Of a stretch of DNA of 64,000 nt, positions 1 through 15,506 are shown piece by piece. The stretch covers positions 186,001 through 250,000 of the forward strand of contig JAKNDB010000085.1 in assembly GCA_024305405.1 (NCBI GenBank), in the 5' to 3' direction. Source of the stretch: Dirofilaria immitis (taxonomy: Eukaryota > Nematoda > Chromadorea > Rhabditida > Onchocercidae). The notes under the pieces were generated by a model. The model had not been told where the DNA came from, did no database searches, and saw nothing but the letters and a program-made list of their open reading frames with translations. The first letter of the stretch is position 1, and each line of letters opens with the position of its first letter. A program made the translations under genes and the position numbers.

Positions 1-54
1 GATATTGCTGCGGGATTATGCTTTAATAAAGATGAAATTGATAAATTCGTTTAA
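1..54 (+). CDS. C-terminal exon of an unrecognised gene (partial)
   Basis: The window opens in a frame that reads DIAAGLCFNKDEIDKFV and then a TAA stop at 52-54. The short peptide ends in an acidic, amphipathic stretch typical of an enzyme C-terminus, but 17 residues are too few to name a family. The rest of the gene lies upstream of the window. Seen: an open frame to the window edge with a plausible end. Inferred: that it is the last exon of a plus-strand gene. It is tail to tail with the kynurenine formamidase gene, which ends at 1639 on the other strand. Confidence 0.4.
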   Translation, partial: DIAAGLCFNKDEIDKFV

Positions 55-1638
55 TGAGGCTTTTTTTTAAATAATTCAAAAACAAGAAAGGATGAATATT
101 TGGAAAGGAAATTCAGCATTGTCATTGCGATCATTTCTCGAGATCAACATCACTCATTGCATCACTCATTGGTAATTTAATACCTTTAAATGTTTTGTAA
201 TCTTCTCGTTCTCTATCTACCGGTGCTTTCAATCGAATCTGTAATATAAGTTCGTTCAGAAGATTTCACGTTTTCAAATGAAAGTTCGAAATTACATGCC
301 TAAATAAATTTATGTGAATTCGTCAATTGAAACGCTATAAACTTCTAAGCTTCCGTTCTTTCGTTTTTTTTGTTTTTGTTATTTTTTTGTTACCGATAAA
401 AACTTCTTCCTTAACTTGCTTGAAATTCCTGCATATATATCTTGTTGACCTTTGACATTATACAGTCATCATTTTGCATTCTCATCGTTTGTGATAAGTG
501 AGAATATATACTAACTCACTTCAATACTTCGCTTTGCTAAACGCTTTATTGGCATTTTCTTTGCGAATGAATCTTCCTCCTTCGCTACTGATAAACATTC
601 TCTCGAACATTGTGTCTTATCAATTTGATCACTTTTTAATGTGAACAACGAATTCTCAAAAATTTGATATTATTGAGTTTCTTTTTCAACTGGAAAGTTT
701 TATTGCTCTTAATGTAACGATGATGGGAAGATTCGATTTCATTGATATTTGTGATATCCCTGTGGTGGTTCGATTCCATTGATATCTAATGATAGTTGTG
801 GTATATCGTGCTTTCATTTCTCTTAATTCCTACTCGTTTAATTCTATTTTTAAAAACAATACGGACTCACATGATCTATTCTTGTTGGTTCTTTCCTGCA
901 GCATTGTGATAGCATAATGATAAATATATTGTATGTAATCAAATTTAGAATTACTCTAGAAAACAACATAGAAGGCGAAATGATAGATTCATAACTTTTG
1001 TTTAACTTCTTGAAATGGAAATGGATATAGAAGATAGCATATTTAGAATATTTTGTTTTTGACTTCTTGAAATGGATATGGATATAGAAGATGGCATATT
1101 TAGAATACCATATTATATGTTATATTCGATGGTGATGAATTATGTATGATTATCGTGCTATTGATGTAATGCAGATTCTTAGCTATGAAATAGACACCTG
1201 GCTAGTATGATAGCTTCAATCCATATAAGGAATCTTCCTGTAATTAATGAATCGTTCTCGTTCATAGTTATGAAAACAGATGCGCTGATAGAAATTGCGC
1301 TAATAAAACCGATCTACTTAGCAGCAAACCACCCCTTGAATCCAAAATATATGAAAGGAATAATTGCCTTTTTCATTTCTATCATTTATATTCTGACGAG
1401 CTATTAAAATACCATATGATACATTTATTGATTGAATGATAATAAAAAGAATCAGTATGAAATAGAAGATACTAGCATTTCTAGAAGATATAATGATACG
1501 AAGATATATTGATATTTCTATCTTGAAAATCAATCATTAATCTTACCTATTCAGGAATCTTATCTATTTATATCAAATATATAATACAATGATTGGATAA
1601 ATTATGAGGAAACCGAAATTGGGGGTGATAAAAAGTTA
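55..1638. other. Intergenic, no gene seen
   Basis: This AT-rich gap lies between two convergent genes. I found no convincing exon on either strand; the open frames around 1207-1533 look like chance. It holds one imperfect tandem duplication (1009-1112), listed separately. Confidence 0.6.
1009..1112. repeat. Imperfect tandem duplication, about 50 bp x 2
   Basis: A unit beginning CTTGAAATGG and ending CATATTTAGAATA occurs at about 1009-1056 and again at about 1065-1112 with a few substitutions. It is noncoding and of no evident function. Confidence 0.7.
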
Positions 1639-4578
1639 TTATTGAAGTATAAAATGAAGTAGTTCTTTCGTTGTTCGAGAATTTTTATCAGCCAAACTAG
1701 TGATCAAAGTGAAATGATCATTATTTGGAATAACCTGAAAAGCTTAATTGTTTATTTCATTCAAGTCTAATCATGATCATACTGGTAAAGTGAAATGATC
1801 ATTGAAATAATTTTAAGCAAGCAAGACACGTCATACTCATTAAAAGTTTGAGAATAGGTTATAGACGTTTCGTCCCATAATTCCTCTAATCATTCGCTTT
1901 ACCGAATATAAACTGCTTATCATAACTATCTTAATGATTCACTGATTTACTTTTTTTTTTTTATCATAAATAATCAATTGTTGTAAATTCTTAAACCATA
2001 CCTTATAACAATCTGTTATATTTTTAGTATGATATTTTTTCATATAATTTTCTACCATATGCTGATTTTGTTCCTTGAACTTTGGTGATTCATCAGCACC
2101 AATAATAACCAATAATTCCGTAGAGATTTTCTCTAAGCTAATTAAACTGAGTCTTTTAGCTTCAACCAAGCTTAAGCTAAAATTTAATCAATAAATATAC
2201 GTCATTCAGTTTGAGATATTATTTGATATTATTATGAAACTAAAAGATAAGATAACAAGTATTAAAAATGCTTCATCATATTATCATTTCATCATATAGG
2301 AAGGAATTTTACAAATATCAACTTAGATACTTTAATAGATGATAATAGTTATCATGTATTTCTTATCACACGAGTACTTATTATCATTTCATCATATAAG
2401 AAGGAATTTTACAAATATCAACTGTTAGATACTTTGATAGTTATTGTCTATTTCTTATCAACATGGATACTTATTATCATTCTCTGAAACTGTAATATAT
2501 AAGTAATATCTTAGATAAGGAAAGATAGAAGATAACCTTACTTAATTGCTTTACCGATATAAGTATATAGAAGATAACCTTACTTAATTGCTTTACCGAT
2601 ATAAGTATCCAATAAAGGATGAAGATCGTAAATGCCCGAGAAGAGTATAATCTTCTGATATTGATGAGCATCTTCTCCAAGGTTCATTAATGCTTTAATA
2701 AATTAAAAACTAAAAAGTTGAAAAGAGAAAATGAATGAATTTGATTAACAGATGAATACTATTGTATTGATCAAATGATATATCATTTTCTGATAAAAAA
2801 CTTATTGAAATGAATGATAATTATGGTGGTGATAAGTAAAGATAAAGAACAATGAATAAAATAACTTCTTTACTAGTATACATTTTTTAATTTCTTATGC
2901 TTTATTTATAAAGTTAAAAGTTGAAATTAAAGATAAGAGAAAAAAAAGAGTTGTTTACCAGATAGAGCCAAATGAGCCCCAGCGCTATGTCCTCCTATTG
3001 ATAACATCTTATCAGGCCAACGTTTGGCTAAAAACTACATAAACAAGATTTACGATAAAAGAAATCAAATATCTGATCAGATGTCAATTATATAGATCTT
3101 TGTTTATTTATTGATTAACAAATAATCTCAGTCGAGATAACAAACGATCATGATAATAATCGATTATGAATTTTCCATCATTTCATATTATCATGCCTTC
3201 TGATAATTGAAATTCAGAATTTCTAATTTTTAGCCATAATTTTAATTAATTTTTATTTGAATTCATTTGTTGCATATTGCGTTAATCTTTTGATAATTTA
3301 CAATTATCAGTACTTAACCCTAATAATGATCTATATTTTTTGCATTTGATCTCTACCTTTTTTACATTTTCTCGGCATAGATCAAATTCTATCGAGCATC
3401 AAGATCATGTACTATCAAGATTCGAGATTGAATTTGCTATGGAATATCTATCGATTATCAAAGATCAACATAAAGGTAAAGTACAAATAAGGGATGAGTA
3501 TATAAATAAATTTTGAAATCAGAATATTCATGTACTGAATTCAATTTTACTATTGAATTCAAATGATCATCGATATCCGTAACTAACTGCGTTCACGAAG
3601 CTCAATGATCTCAACATGATTGAATTTCATGAATCTGTTTGACCTCCGAAAATAAAACATAGATCAATCATACTTACGTCAAGCGCTTTTGTCGCTTCCT
3701 CTACCACACTATTCAGGCCAATTGTAGTAGCAAAATCATATCCAACACAAGCTACGACGAAACCTTCATCAACAAGTATCTTTACTGGGCTCGTAAATAA
3801 TTTTCGATCTCCTTCCTACAGAATACAAATATGATAATAATTGATTCAATAATATCATAATTTGATCTTATTGATTACAATTTCTTCTAATCAATACTTT
3901 ATACTAAAATATAAGCCAAGTTTGAAAAGTTGAATAAATGCATTTGTTAAGAAGGGGTTCACCTGCCAATAACCACCATGAAATAATATCATAGCTTTAG
4001 TACTTTTAATTTCATCACCCCAAATATCAATCATTTGTTTACCATCTAAAAATATCATTTTTTTTTAAATTTTAGCTAAACAATTATTTGAAAAAAGTTT
4101 GATAACCGCATTGATTACATTGATTACATGCAGAAAAATTAGCTACACTAACTGATAAGTTGAATATTATATCAATTTTAATTAATCGTTAACTGATAAG
4201 CTAGATATCAATCTTGATTGTTCTTGATAGTTAATAAGGAAGAAGAATTTTAAATTTTAAATATGCAAAAAATGTGCCGATAGAAAAGAAGATAGTTTTA
4301 GTTTGAAACCTCCGTAACAAATAGATTGTTGCAATGGAATAATTCGCAAATTCTCATGATAGCACGATTGCATAGTTGCGATGAATTTTTCGATAACCTA
4401 GCAAAAAGTTAAGCAATTAAGATATGATGAAAAAAAAGTTCATAGTTCATCTAGAATGCATTGTGAATTGAGAAAATTTCACACATACCAATTCTGGTGA
4501 TTCTGAAGTTGTAGACCAATGACTTGGTGAATATAAACATTCTTGCTCGGTACATTCAATACCATGACGACATGACAT
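1639..4578 (-). CDS. afmd-1: Kynurenine formamidase (arylformamidase)
   Basis: Alpha/beta hydrolase that converts N-formylkynurenine to kynurenine and formate in tryptophan breakdown, normally cytosolic. Proposed exons: 4578-4489, 4045-3963, 3815-3678, 3034-2959, 2674-2584, 2176-2002, 1734-1639, about 249 residues (human enzyme about 300). The family marks are all present: an N-terminal CLYSPSHW block, the oxyanion motif HGGYW at about residue 50, the nucleophile elbow GGHSAGAHLALSG at about 118, a SGIYDLHPL block, GADESP, and a terminal NNDHF that supplies the catalytic His. The start ATG at 4578 follows an in-frame TAG. Splice phases agree everywhere except between exons 1 and 2, where one base is lacking (either a G at the donor, or an A in a nine-base run if a longer exon 2 is used). 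The exon 5 donor region is tandemly duplicated. The first and second exon borders are the least certain part. Confidence 0.9.
2284..2440. repeat. Direct repeat in formamidase intron 5/6 region
   Basis: The string TATCATTTCATCATATA followed by GGAAGGAATTTTACAAATATC-like sequence occurs near 2280-2330 and again near 2383-2440, with few differences. It lies between exons 5 and 6 of the formamidase gene. Confidence 0.6.
2525..2608. repeat. 42-bp tandem duplication spanning an exon-intron junction
   Basis: Two essentially identical 42-base units lie at 2525-2566 and 2567-2608. The unit contains the last codons of formamidase exon 5 and its GTAAGG donor on the minus strand. The copy at higher coordinates is the one in frame with the coding exon; the other lies in the intron and repeats the donor. 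Confidence 0.85.
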
Positions 4579-8059
<3,481 letters not shown>

Positions 8060-11000
8060 ATGCAAAAATCTGATGCCAGCACGAAAGCATCAAAATCATC
8101 ACCACATGAATCAGAAACGGTAAATTTTTTTTTCTCAGTTTTATTATATACCATACCGTATCTATGGTTTGTTTATTGTTAAATATTTATTTCCTAAAAA
8201 AAAGTTACGGTAATAATTTGAAATGGATAAAATTATTTCAGCAAACAAGAATATCAAGTGAACATACAACAGGGACAGTATTATCAGAAGTAACACTGAA
8301 TATTGAAGATTTACAGGTAAAACTACGATATTTATAGAAAGAGTCATAATTGATAACTTGATTATCCTGGATGTTTTCTTTTTTATCACTACATATCCTA
8401 TGATCATTCTGTGATCATCGCGATTATTGTGAATACTCGGTCCTGATAACAATTTATTCTTATTTGGTAACTATCCATCCTATCTATCGTAATTATATTG
8501 ATCACTTTGAATTTTGATCAATCTTAACTGGTCAATATTTCAATTTTTTTTTTTGAATAACTGTTTCGATTATCCTATGCTATATTCTATGAAGAAATTG
8601 TTTGATGATTATATTTATTCTAGTTGACATATATCACTAACTGATCAAATTTTGATTCTAATTTTTGAATGATCAATCAATCAATTTTGAATGATTTTTA
8701 TATCATGCATTTTCTTAAAGGCTTTTTTATCTATTGATAATTTTTAGAAACAATAATTTGTAATCATTGATGATCAATGCTGATATTGAAGTGTAAATTA
8801 GAAACCAAATTTGATTCCTTTGTATATTTATTTTTAGAATTTTGGAAGACGCATTTCTGTTAGAAAGCCTGATGTTCAAGATAGAGCAGGAGTTATCGGT
8901 AAGAAGGAACAAGAAGTACGAATTCATGAAGTATCATTAATTATTAGAAGGAATAAATCATAGTTAATTTATTTATGAAATTATTAAAGTAATTTTTTTT
9001 AGAATATTTGTCAAACATCTCAAGTTGAAATGCGTCAAAGTCATACGGATCGAAGTAAATTACGAGAAGCTACACCAATGTTTGAAAAAACGGTTCGTTT
9101 TTTTTTGATTATGACAAGAATCTTTTTTCTCTCTTATCAAATTTGCGTAAATTAAATTAGAATTATATATGTGATTTAATGAATAGTGAAGAAAAATTAT
9201 TGAAGGATGAGAAAGAGCATCTGAAGGATGAGAGAAGAGATTCAACTAGCAAAGCGACAGCTCGTTCTTCATCAAAACAAGAAAAAGTTCTTCATAAAGA
9301 TGGTAATTAAATGATTATTTTCCGTTATTTCCGGATACACTGAATAGATACTATCATATTATCAAAATTCTAATAAATCTATCTTCCAGAAATTATCCTT
9401 GTAGAAGATATCATTGTGAAGTATTACGTTTAAATTAATATAATTGAATTTCAGAAAGCAAAGAAGATGTTTTTCGAATGGATTGTTTACGAGATGAGGA
9501 GTGTCAAAATTGTAAAGATATGCAATGTGAGATAAAAATCTTACTGCAAAGGTCATAGTTCAATTTATTGATAATTTTCCATTTCATTATTACTCTCGTG
9601 TTTCTAATATTCCTATTTATCATTATTGTTTTTTTAGATGATAGATTTACAGAAGAAACTTAAAGAACGTTTCAGAACAGAGAAGTACATTGCTGAAAAT
9701 TTGTCGAGGAAGGCATGTATTATATATATTATCTTGAATGAGTTACTCATCTGAAATTAATAGTAAATAATAAAAGAAATGAATCTGTTGAGCGGAATCT
9801 GATGGAAGAATTATCATTGATTGCTAGCGAATAGGCGATAAAAATTAATTCTATTTCATCTGAATCTTTCTTTGTTCTTCTTTACAAAATTCTGTTATTC
9901 GTTCAGGAAAAAGATAAGGAAAGTAAAAAATATCCGACTGAAGCAAAAGATGAAAGTCAATGGAAGGCTGCTTATGTAAGTCCCAAATGACATTTGACAT
10001 TTACAGATATATCGGTGGAAGAAGCTGCAATTGCAAGTTGTATTTTGCAAGTATCATACAAAGAAGCTATTATTAAATTCATAATTTGCTTAAATGAACA
10101 ACACAGGTTTAAGATGCATGAATAATACTAATTGTTCGCAATACACTAAGATGATATGCGGGAGGTTAAGAAAAGTAATGGTAGAAAGGTCATACTTAAG
10201 AGTAGTGATGGTAGAATAGTGATGGTAGAAGGGTTAATAAGCTTCAGAGTAATGATGGTAGAAGGATCAAATTTGAGAGCAGCATTGGTAGAAGAAGGTC
10301 AAACTTGAGAGTAGTGATGGTATAGAAAGGTCAAATTTGTTCATTCCTCTTGCAAACATTGGTTGCAGGAAGAGTTGGAAAAGAAGATTGATGAACTTCG
10401 GAGGAAATGTCAATTCAACGGGATTATTATCAGAAGAAAATAGATGAAAACAAGAATGAAATGGAGGAATTAGAAATGGAGGTTCGTGATATAAGATAGT
10501 TCCGTGATCTGATATTGGAAGATTTCATTTATTAATAATTCTAAAAATTATTATTCAAATTTTAGCTAACAAAAATCGATGATGAAATCAATACGTTGGA
10601 AAAAACAATGGAAAAATTAGATAAGGAAAATTCACGATATCTATCCATCATACAGGTAAATTTTTAGAAAGAATTTAATTAACATAAATTCGAGAAAATA
10701 TATATAATCAATGATAAAGACGTAAAAAAATGATTATATTAATGATAATCAATTTTTTAATTCTAATATCATGTCATCTAATATGATTTTATTTTTTTTC
10801 CGAATCGAATTACTAATATATCTAAGTTATACTGAAATATCAATTTTAGGAGGCGCGAAAAAGTTCCGCAAAAAATTCGAAGAAGAAAAGAATAGTATAA
10901 TTCAATCGATAGAAATAACGCAATTTGCAAAAGAAGAATTGAATCGTTCGAATGAAGCTATGATATCACGACTTCAAGCAATGATTAAGCAAATGTGTGA

Positions 11001-12649
11001 TGATAATGCAAAACTTTATATTCATCTCGACAAAATTGACAAAGTTCGTAAAAGTTATCAGTTTGAAACGATGGAATCAGAAGAGTTTCATCGAGAGTTA
11101 AAACAAACACTAAGTGAGCTTAGTGAAAGGATCAAAAATGAAGCAAAAAGTTCGGATTTGAAATGGATAAGTGAGCAAAATATACGACACTCAATACATA
11201 ATTTTGAAGCAATAATCGAAACTATTCTCGAGGATAATCCAACTTTTCATTCATTGGTTCAACGGCTTGCAACCTTCATCAAGACAGATGCGAGAGGACA
11301 GATTGAAGAAGTTTGATTATTAATTTGCTATGTTTATTATCGATTTAAATAAGAATGAATGAAAATTTGAAAAAATATTTTAATTTCAAAATAATAAAAA
11401 GTATAAAAAAATATTTCAGCAAATACAATCATCTGAAGGCAAGATTCAGAAGGAGTTGGATGAGAAACGAAGAGCAAAAGATTTGATGGTATTGTTAATA
11501 TGTAATTGCATATCAGTCTAGTTGTAATATCTATTTTTCCTACTAAAAGTGAGATTTCATCACATGATGTTGTCGAAGTGTAATTATATGGGATGAAATT
11601 GAGAAAGCCAAGCTAGAAATCATTCGATTTATCGGATGGTTTCAAATTACGACAACGAATGAATCCAATGAGAATTGCAAGTGATGATAGAATCAGAAGA
11701 TATTACAGATTAAAGATATGACTATTTCAGAACTTCGGGAAATTATTTAGCAAAGATGTTTACTTATTGTTGGAACGGTTAAGAAAAATACAGAATGAGG
11801 ATCTGTTTGAAAATACTCAAAAATATTAGATCACCTGAGAAATGTTGAACAGGTATCAAATTAAATAATCAATTCATACAATTCATTCATTTCATTTTAT
11901 TTTGTTGGAAGAAACAAATAAATGGAATAGATGATAAGTCGAGATTTCGTTCTCAAGAAATTCTATTTTTCAGAGAATTGATGATACTTTCATAAAAAGC
12001 ATTGATCATATGAGCGATATAGTTGCTGATATTAATGATAAACAATGTAATCTTCATAAGTTCGAAAAAGAATTGGATTACAATACTGCTCTGATAAAGA
12101 CATCTCTTAACAGAATTACGACATTTCGAGGTAAAGTTCGACCGGGAAGGATGAAAAGCGATATGGAAATTTTACGCGGAGAAAATCGCAGATTGAAAGA
12201 AGCGTGTAGTCATCTTAGCGATGTATCGATGGTACATTTTTATAAATTTTTCTCCAAATTTTTGCTAAGATAATGTGGTTTTATCGATTGCACAATAATT
12301 TGAACTTTGACCTATTACAAGTAAACATTGGAAATTTAATATTTGCTTCAGAGAATCGAAAGAAGGATGAAAAATTTGGAGATGCAATGTAGGGAACTTC
12401 GCCATCAATCATTGACATCACAAATGGATCGAAGTAGACGTGGACGTATTTCAGAAGATAAAGTAAGAAATTGACAGCAAATCTGTAATGAATAAACTTC
12501 GAGAATGTGAATGAACTTTAAGCTTTTTTTTCTCATACAGTAATTATACTGTAATTTAAGCCTAACGAATATTCTCATAGATCTGTATTGATTGGATCTT
12601 ATTTTTTTTTCAGAATTTGAATGATAGTAAGGAATGTTGTAAATCTTGA
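8060..12649 (+). CDS. Unrecognised coiled-coil protein, frame broken in several places
   Basis: I do not recognise the family. Exon-like blocks with splice sites lie at 8060-8119, 8242-8316, 8838-8915, 9003-9092, about 9186-9301, about 9455-9560, about 9639-9714, 9907-9975, 10369-10481, 10566-10655, 10850-11310, 11420-11488, 11731-11852, 11974-12231, 12352-12462 and 12614-12649. The N-terminal part is Ser/Thr and charge rich; a DCLRDEECQNCKDMQC stretch is Cys rich; from about 9639 on it is Glu/Lys-rich heptad-like sequence predicted to form a long coiled coil. Frame is lost inside exons at about 10396-10400, in the A run 10858-10862 and in the A run 11819-11823; each is repaired by one extra base. 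Some junction phases (exons 4-5 and 6-7) also disagree. One intron starts with GC (9715). Either the sequence has indel errors or this is a decaying gene. Further exon-like blocks at 12747-12855 and 13152-13229 could be alternative 3' ends. Confidence 0.6.
10160..10340. repeat. Degenerate minisatellite in an intron
   Basis: About five diverged copies of a unit of 30-40 bases containing AGTAGTGATGGTAGAA and GGTCAAACTTGAG lie between coiled-coil exons 8 and 9. Copies differ in length and sequence, so it looks old. Confidence 0.75.
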
Positions 12650-15506
12650 AATAATATGGATTCTGAATCAGCTATTCGATAAATGAAAATTTTATTAGTT
12701 AATTTGATAATGTAATAATGTTGAATGATTTTGTTATGTTTCAGGAAAATGAGCAACAGCAGGAAAGATTTACTATTCACCAGCGAAAAGAGAAGAAACT
12801 TCGGAGGAATCATTGCCATAAAAATTCAAACCTTTTATATCTAAATGTCTCTCAGGTTGGCTTTTTTAACCTTTGTCCTTGCTAGCTTACGCAGATATTT
12901 CTCATTTTGATAACTGATAATTATCGACCATTGAAATAAGTAATCTGAAAATTTTATTACTACAATTATGAAAATTCTCGACATTTATTCAAGACTTAAA
13001 CTTATAGGTGGAGAAACAATTCTATAATATGAACTTTTATAAACTAAAATAAAAAAAATTCTCGACTCATGAAAATTCTCGACTCTTTGTTACTAAAATA
13101 AATTTACAGCCATAGATAGATTAATGATATAAATTTGGATATTTTTTTTAGAATTACAGGAAACAACAAACAATTTTAGAAGTTCTATCGTTGCTGAAGT
13201 TTAAACAATTTAGCTTTATAATTTTATAAATATGACCTTCTGATACTTCCTTGTATTCTAAATGCCTTCTTGACCTACTTCAAACTATCAAACTGATATG
13301 ATCCTATATTCTTCGATACTGTTTAATATGGAAATGCAAATTTTCATTTTTTTCCTGTGATTTTATTTTTTCATTTTACAATAAATCATTATATTTGCTT
13401 CATTCATCATTGTCATTATCATTATTATTATCATTACCATTATTATTATTATTATTATTAATATCTATTTCTTGTCATTTTTATCATTTCTATGACGTTT
13501 TCATCTTGAAAAAATGAATGAGATTTCTTGTTTTTTTTTTAATCATTTATCATACATTTTGCTGATATTATTGTTGATATTATCAGATTTAAAATTCTAG
13601 TCCAAAAGCATTTATATTTAGTAGTTTTCGATTCAATTAAAATACTTTCATTTGAAATTATAGAATCAAATCAATTTGATATTCATTTTTTTTACTATGT
13701 ATTCATGTTGTATGCAGTAGAATTATTTCAGATTCTGACATTTACCATATCGTAATCATTCATATTGTGATGAATTTTGATTATTTTTATATATGTGCAT
13801 AAAAGTGGATGACAAATGAAGGCTATCATATGAATAATCTTACTATTATATTTATCATTGAAGAAGGTAGAATTGATAAGACTTCATAGATCAATCAATA
13901 CTGATAAGATTTCATAGGTCGTTAGATGGATCAACAACCTATCCATTTATGAAATATGTTTGCACTGCAAAATTAGAAGTCCATAATCAATCATATTTTG
14001 ATGAATTTTTGTACATTTGCATGGAAGCGAATGACAACTGAAGGCTATCATATGAATAATCTTTCCATATTTATCATTGAGGAAGATACAAATGATAGGA
14101 CTTCATAGATCAATCAATACTGATAAGATGGATCAACAATCAACAATCTATTCATTTAGAGAATCAAATATAGGATAGTAAAACTTGGAATCAATTTATC
14201 GAATTTTAGCTACACTGTTCTATCACTAAAAGTGATAGCAGTGATAGTGTATTCGAGAATAATGTTCTATTCGATGATTTCTTATCTATGGTATTATACT
14301 AGTTTGACTACGTATAATTATAAACCAATATTTCTGACTTCATATCGATTCGATGAAATGTATAAGATAACAAATGGAATAATTGAGAATACAGAGGAAA
14401 TCTGATCAGATATGATGAAATCTTCGCTCTTCGAGACTTAACAGCATAACAGTTGATCCATTTGAGACAGAAAGATCTTTGAAGGAAAGAATAAGTGTTG
14501 AATATCTATCAGATTCTCAAATGCAAATCATTCGTAGCATCAATGAGATTAGATATCATTTACTTCTTATTTTATTACAATCGAACAATTCAATCATTTC
14601 ATGAATCTAAGCAATGATTCATATTAGATGAATTGTGTCATCAATTTATATTTGCTATTTATAGTTATGATAATAAGAAATTGATGAATTATCAAAAGTT
14701 CCGCTTCATAAATTATTCTATCATCAGCAAAATTCTTTGCTGCTCGAGATTCCATGTCTCGAATTTCACACCATACTGTAAAACTCATTGTTCACAAAAA
14801 AACGAAACTTCAGTCTTCATCAAAATCGGAGCAGCTCGCCGAAAAGTTGATGATAATAAGATGATCAGCTTGATAGGATAATTATAAAGTGAAGAGATGG
14901 ATAGAGATCAATTTAAGAAGCTTAAACTGATAAGGAAGTGATTTCATTATCATTCAAGTGACAAATCGATGACAATATGCAATATGCTACACAATGCTTT
15001 AGGGTTTCAGTCAATAGCTCTTTCGTGCTTCAAATAGATAGCAAACTGAATACTGCTAAGAACCAAGGTCAAAGTTCAAGATGACAGGCGCAAATAGTCC
15101 AATAGATTCTCTCAGATTTTTAATTTCCTCATACTCTCTGCTACTCTCACATTGTCTGCTGCTTATGAGATTCAATGTTTGCATCATCCGTTTATGTTCT
15201 CTTTTTTTATTTCGTCGGTGGTGAGTGAGGTCATAAAATATGATGGGGTTAAAGGTTAACGAGAAGTTATATAAAGTTAGGTTACGTAACTTACGTATAC
15301 TTGCAAATCACGAAGTGATTAAAATATAAGAATGTGTCATAAATTATATTGGCTAGAGAATTTACTACATGTTAATAATTCACGTACTTTGAGAGGTCAT
15401 GTCATTCGTATTCGTGATCGATTTTATCTTTTCTCAGATGTACTAAAAAATTTGTTGGAGCTGTAAACGTAAAACGAATCGTTTATAATTGTGGCACTGA
15501 AGACAG
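12650..15506. other. Mostly intergenic; possible alternative 3' exons at its start
   Basis: Two open blocks with good acceptors lie at 12747-12855 (Gln/Lys/Arg rich) and 13152-13229 (ending in TAA); they might belong to the preceding coiled-coil gene. Beyond 13230 I see no gene. The region has an (ATT)n tract near 13426-13460 and a large imperfect duplication at 13745-14150. The region before 15507 should hold the adck-1 promoter. Confidence 0.5.
13745..14150. repeat. Imperfect tandem duplication, unit about 240 bp
   Basis: A block at about 13745-13930 recurs at about 13983-14150. Shared marks are TGATGAATTTT, GTGCATAAAAG or TTGCATGGAAG, GAAGGCTATCATATGAATAA and ACTTCATAGATCAATCAATA. Copies have diverged by substitutions and small gaps. 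No terminal inverted repeats or coding sequence were seen. Confidence 0.75.

Noticed and set aside
760..780. A tRNA B-box-like string (GGTTCGATTCC)
   Set aside because: The T stem would need two wobble pairs and there is no A box, anticodon stem or acceptor stem at the right spacing.
14633..14881. 82-residue open frame on the plus strand
   Set aside because: Composition follows the AT-rich background, there are no motifs and no splice or neighbour context.
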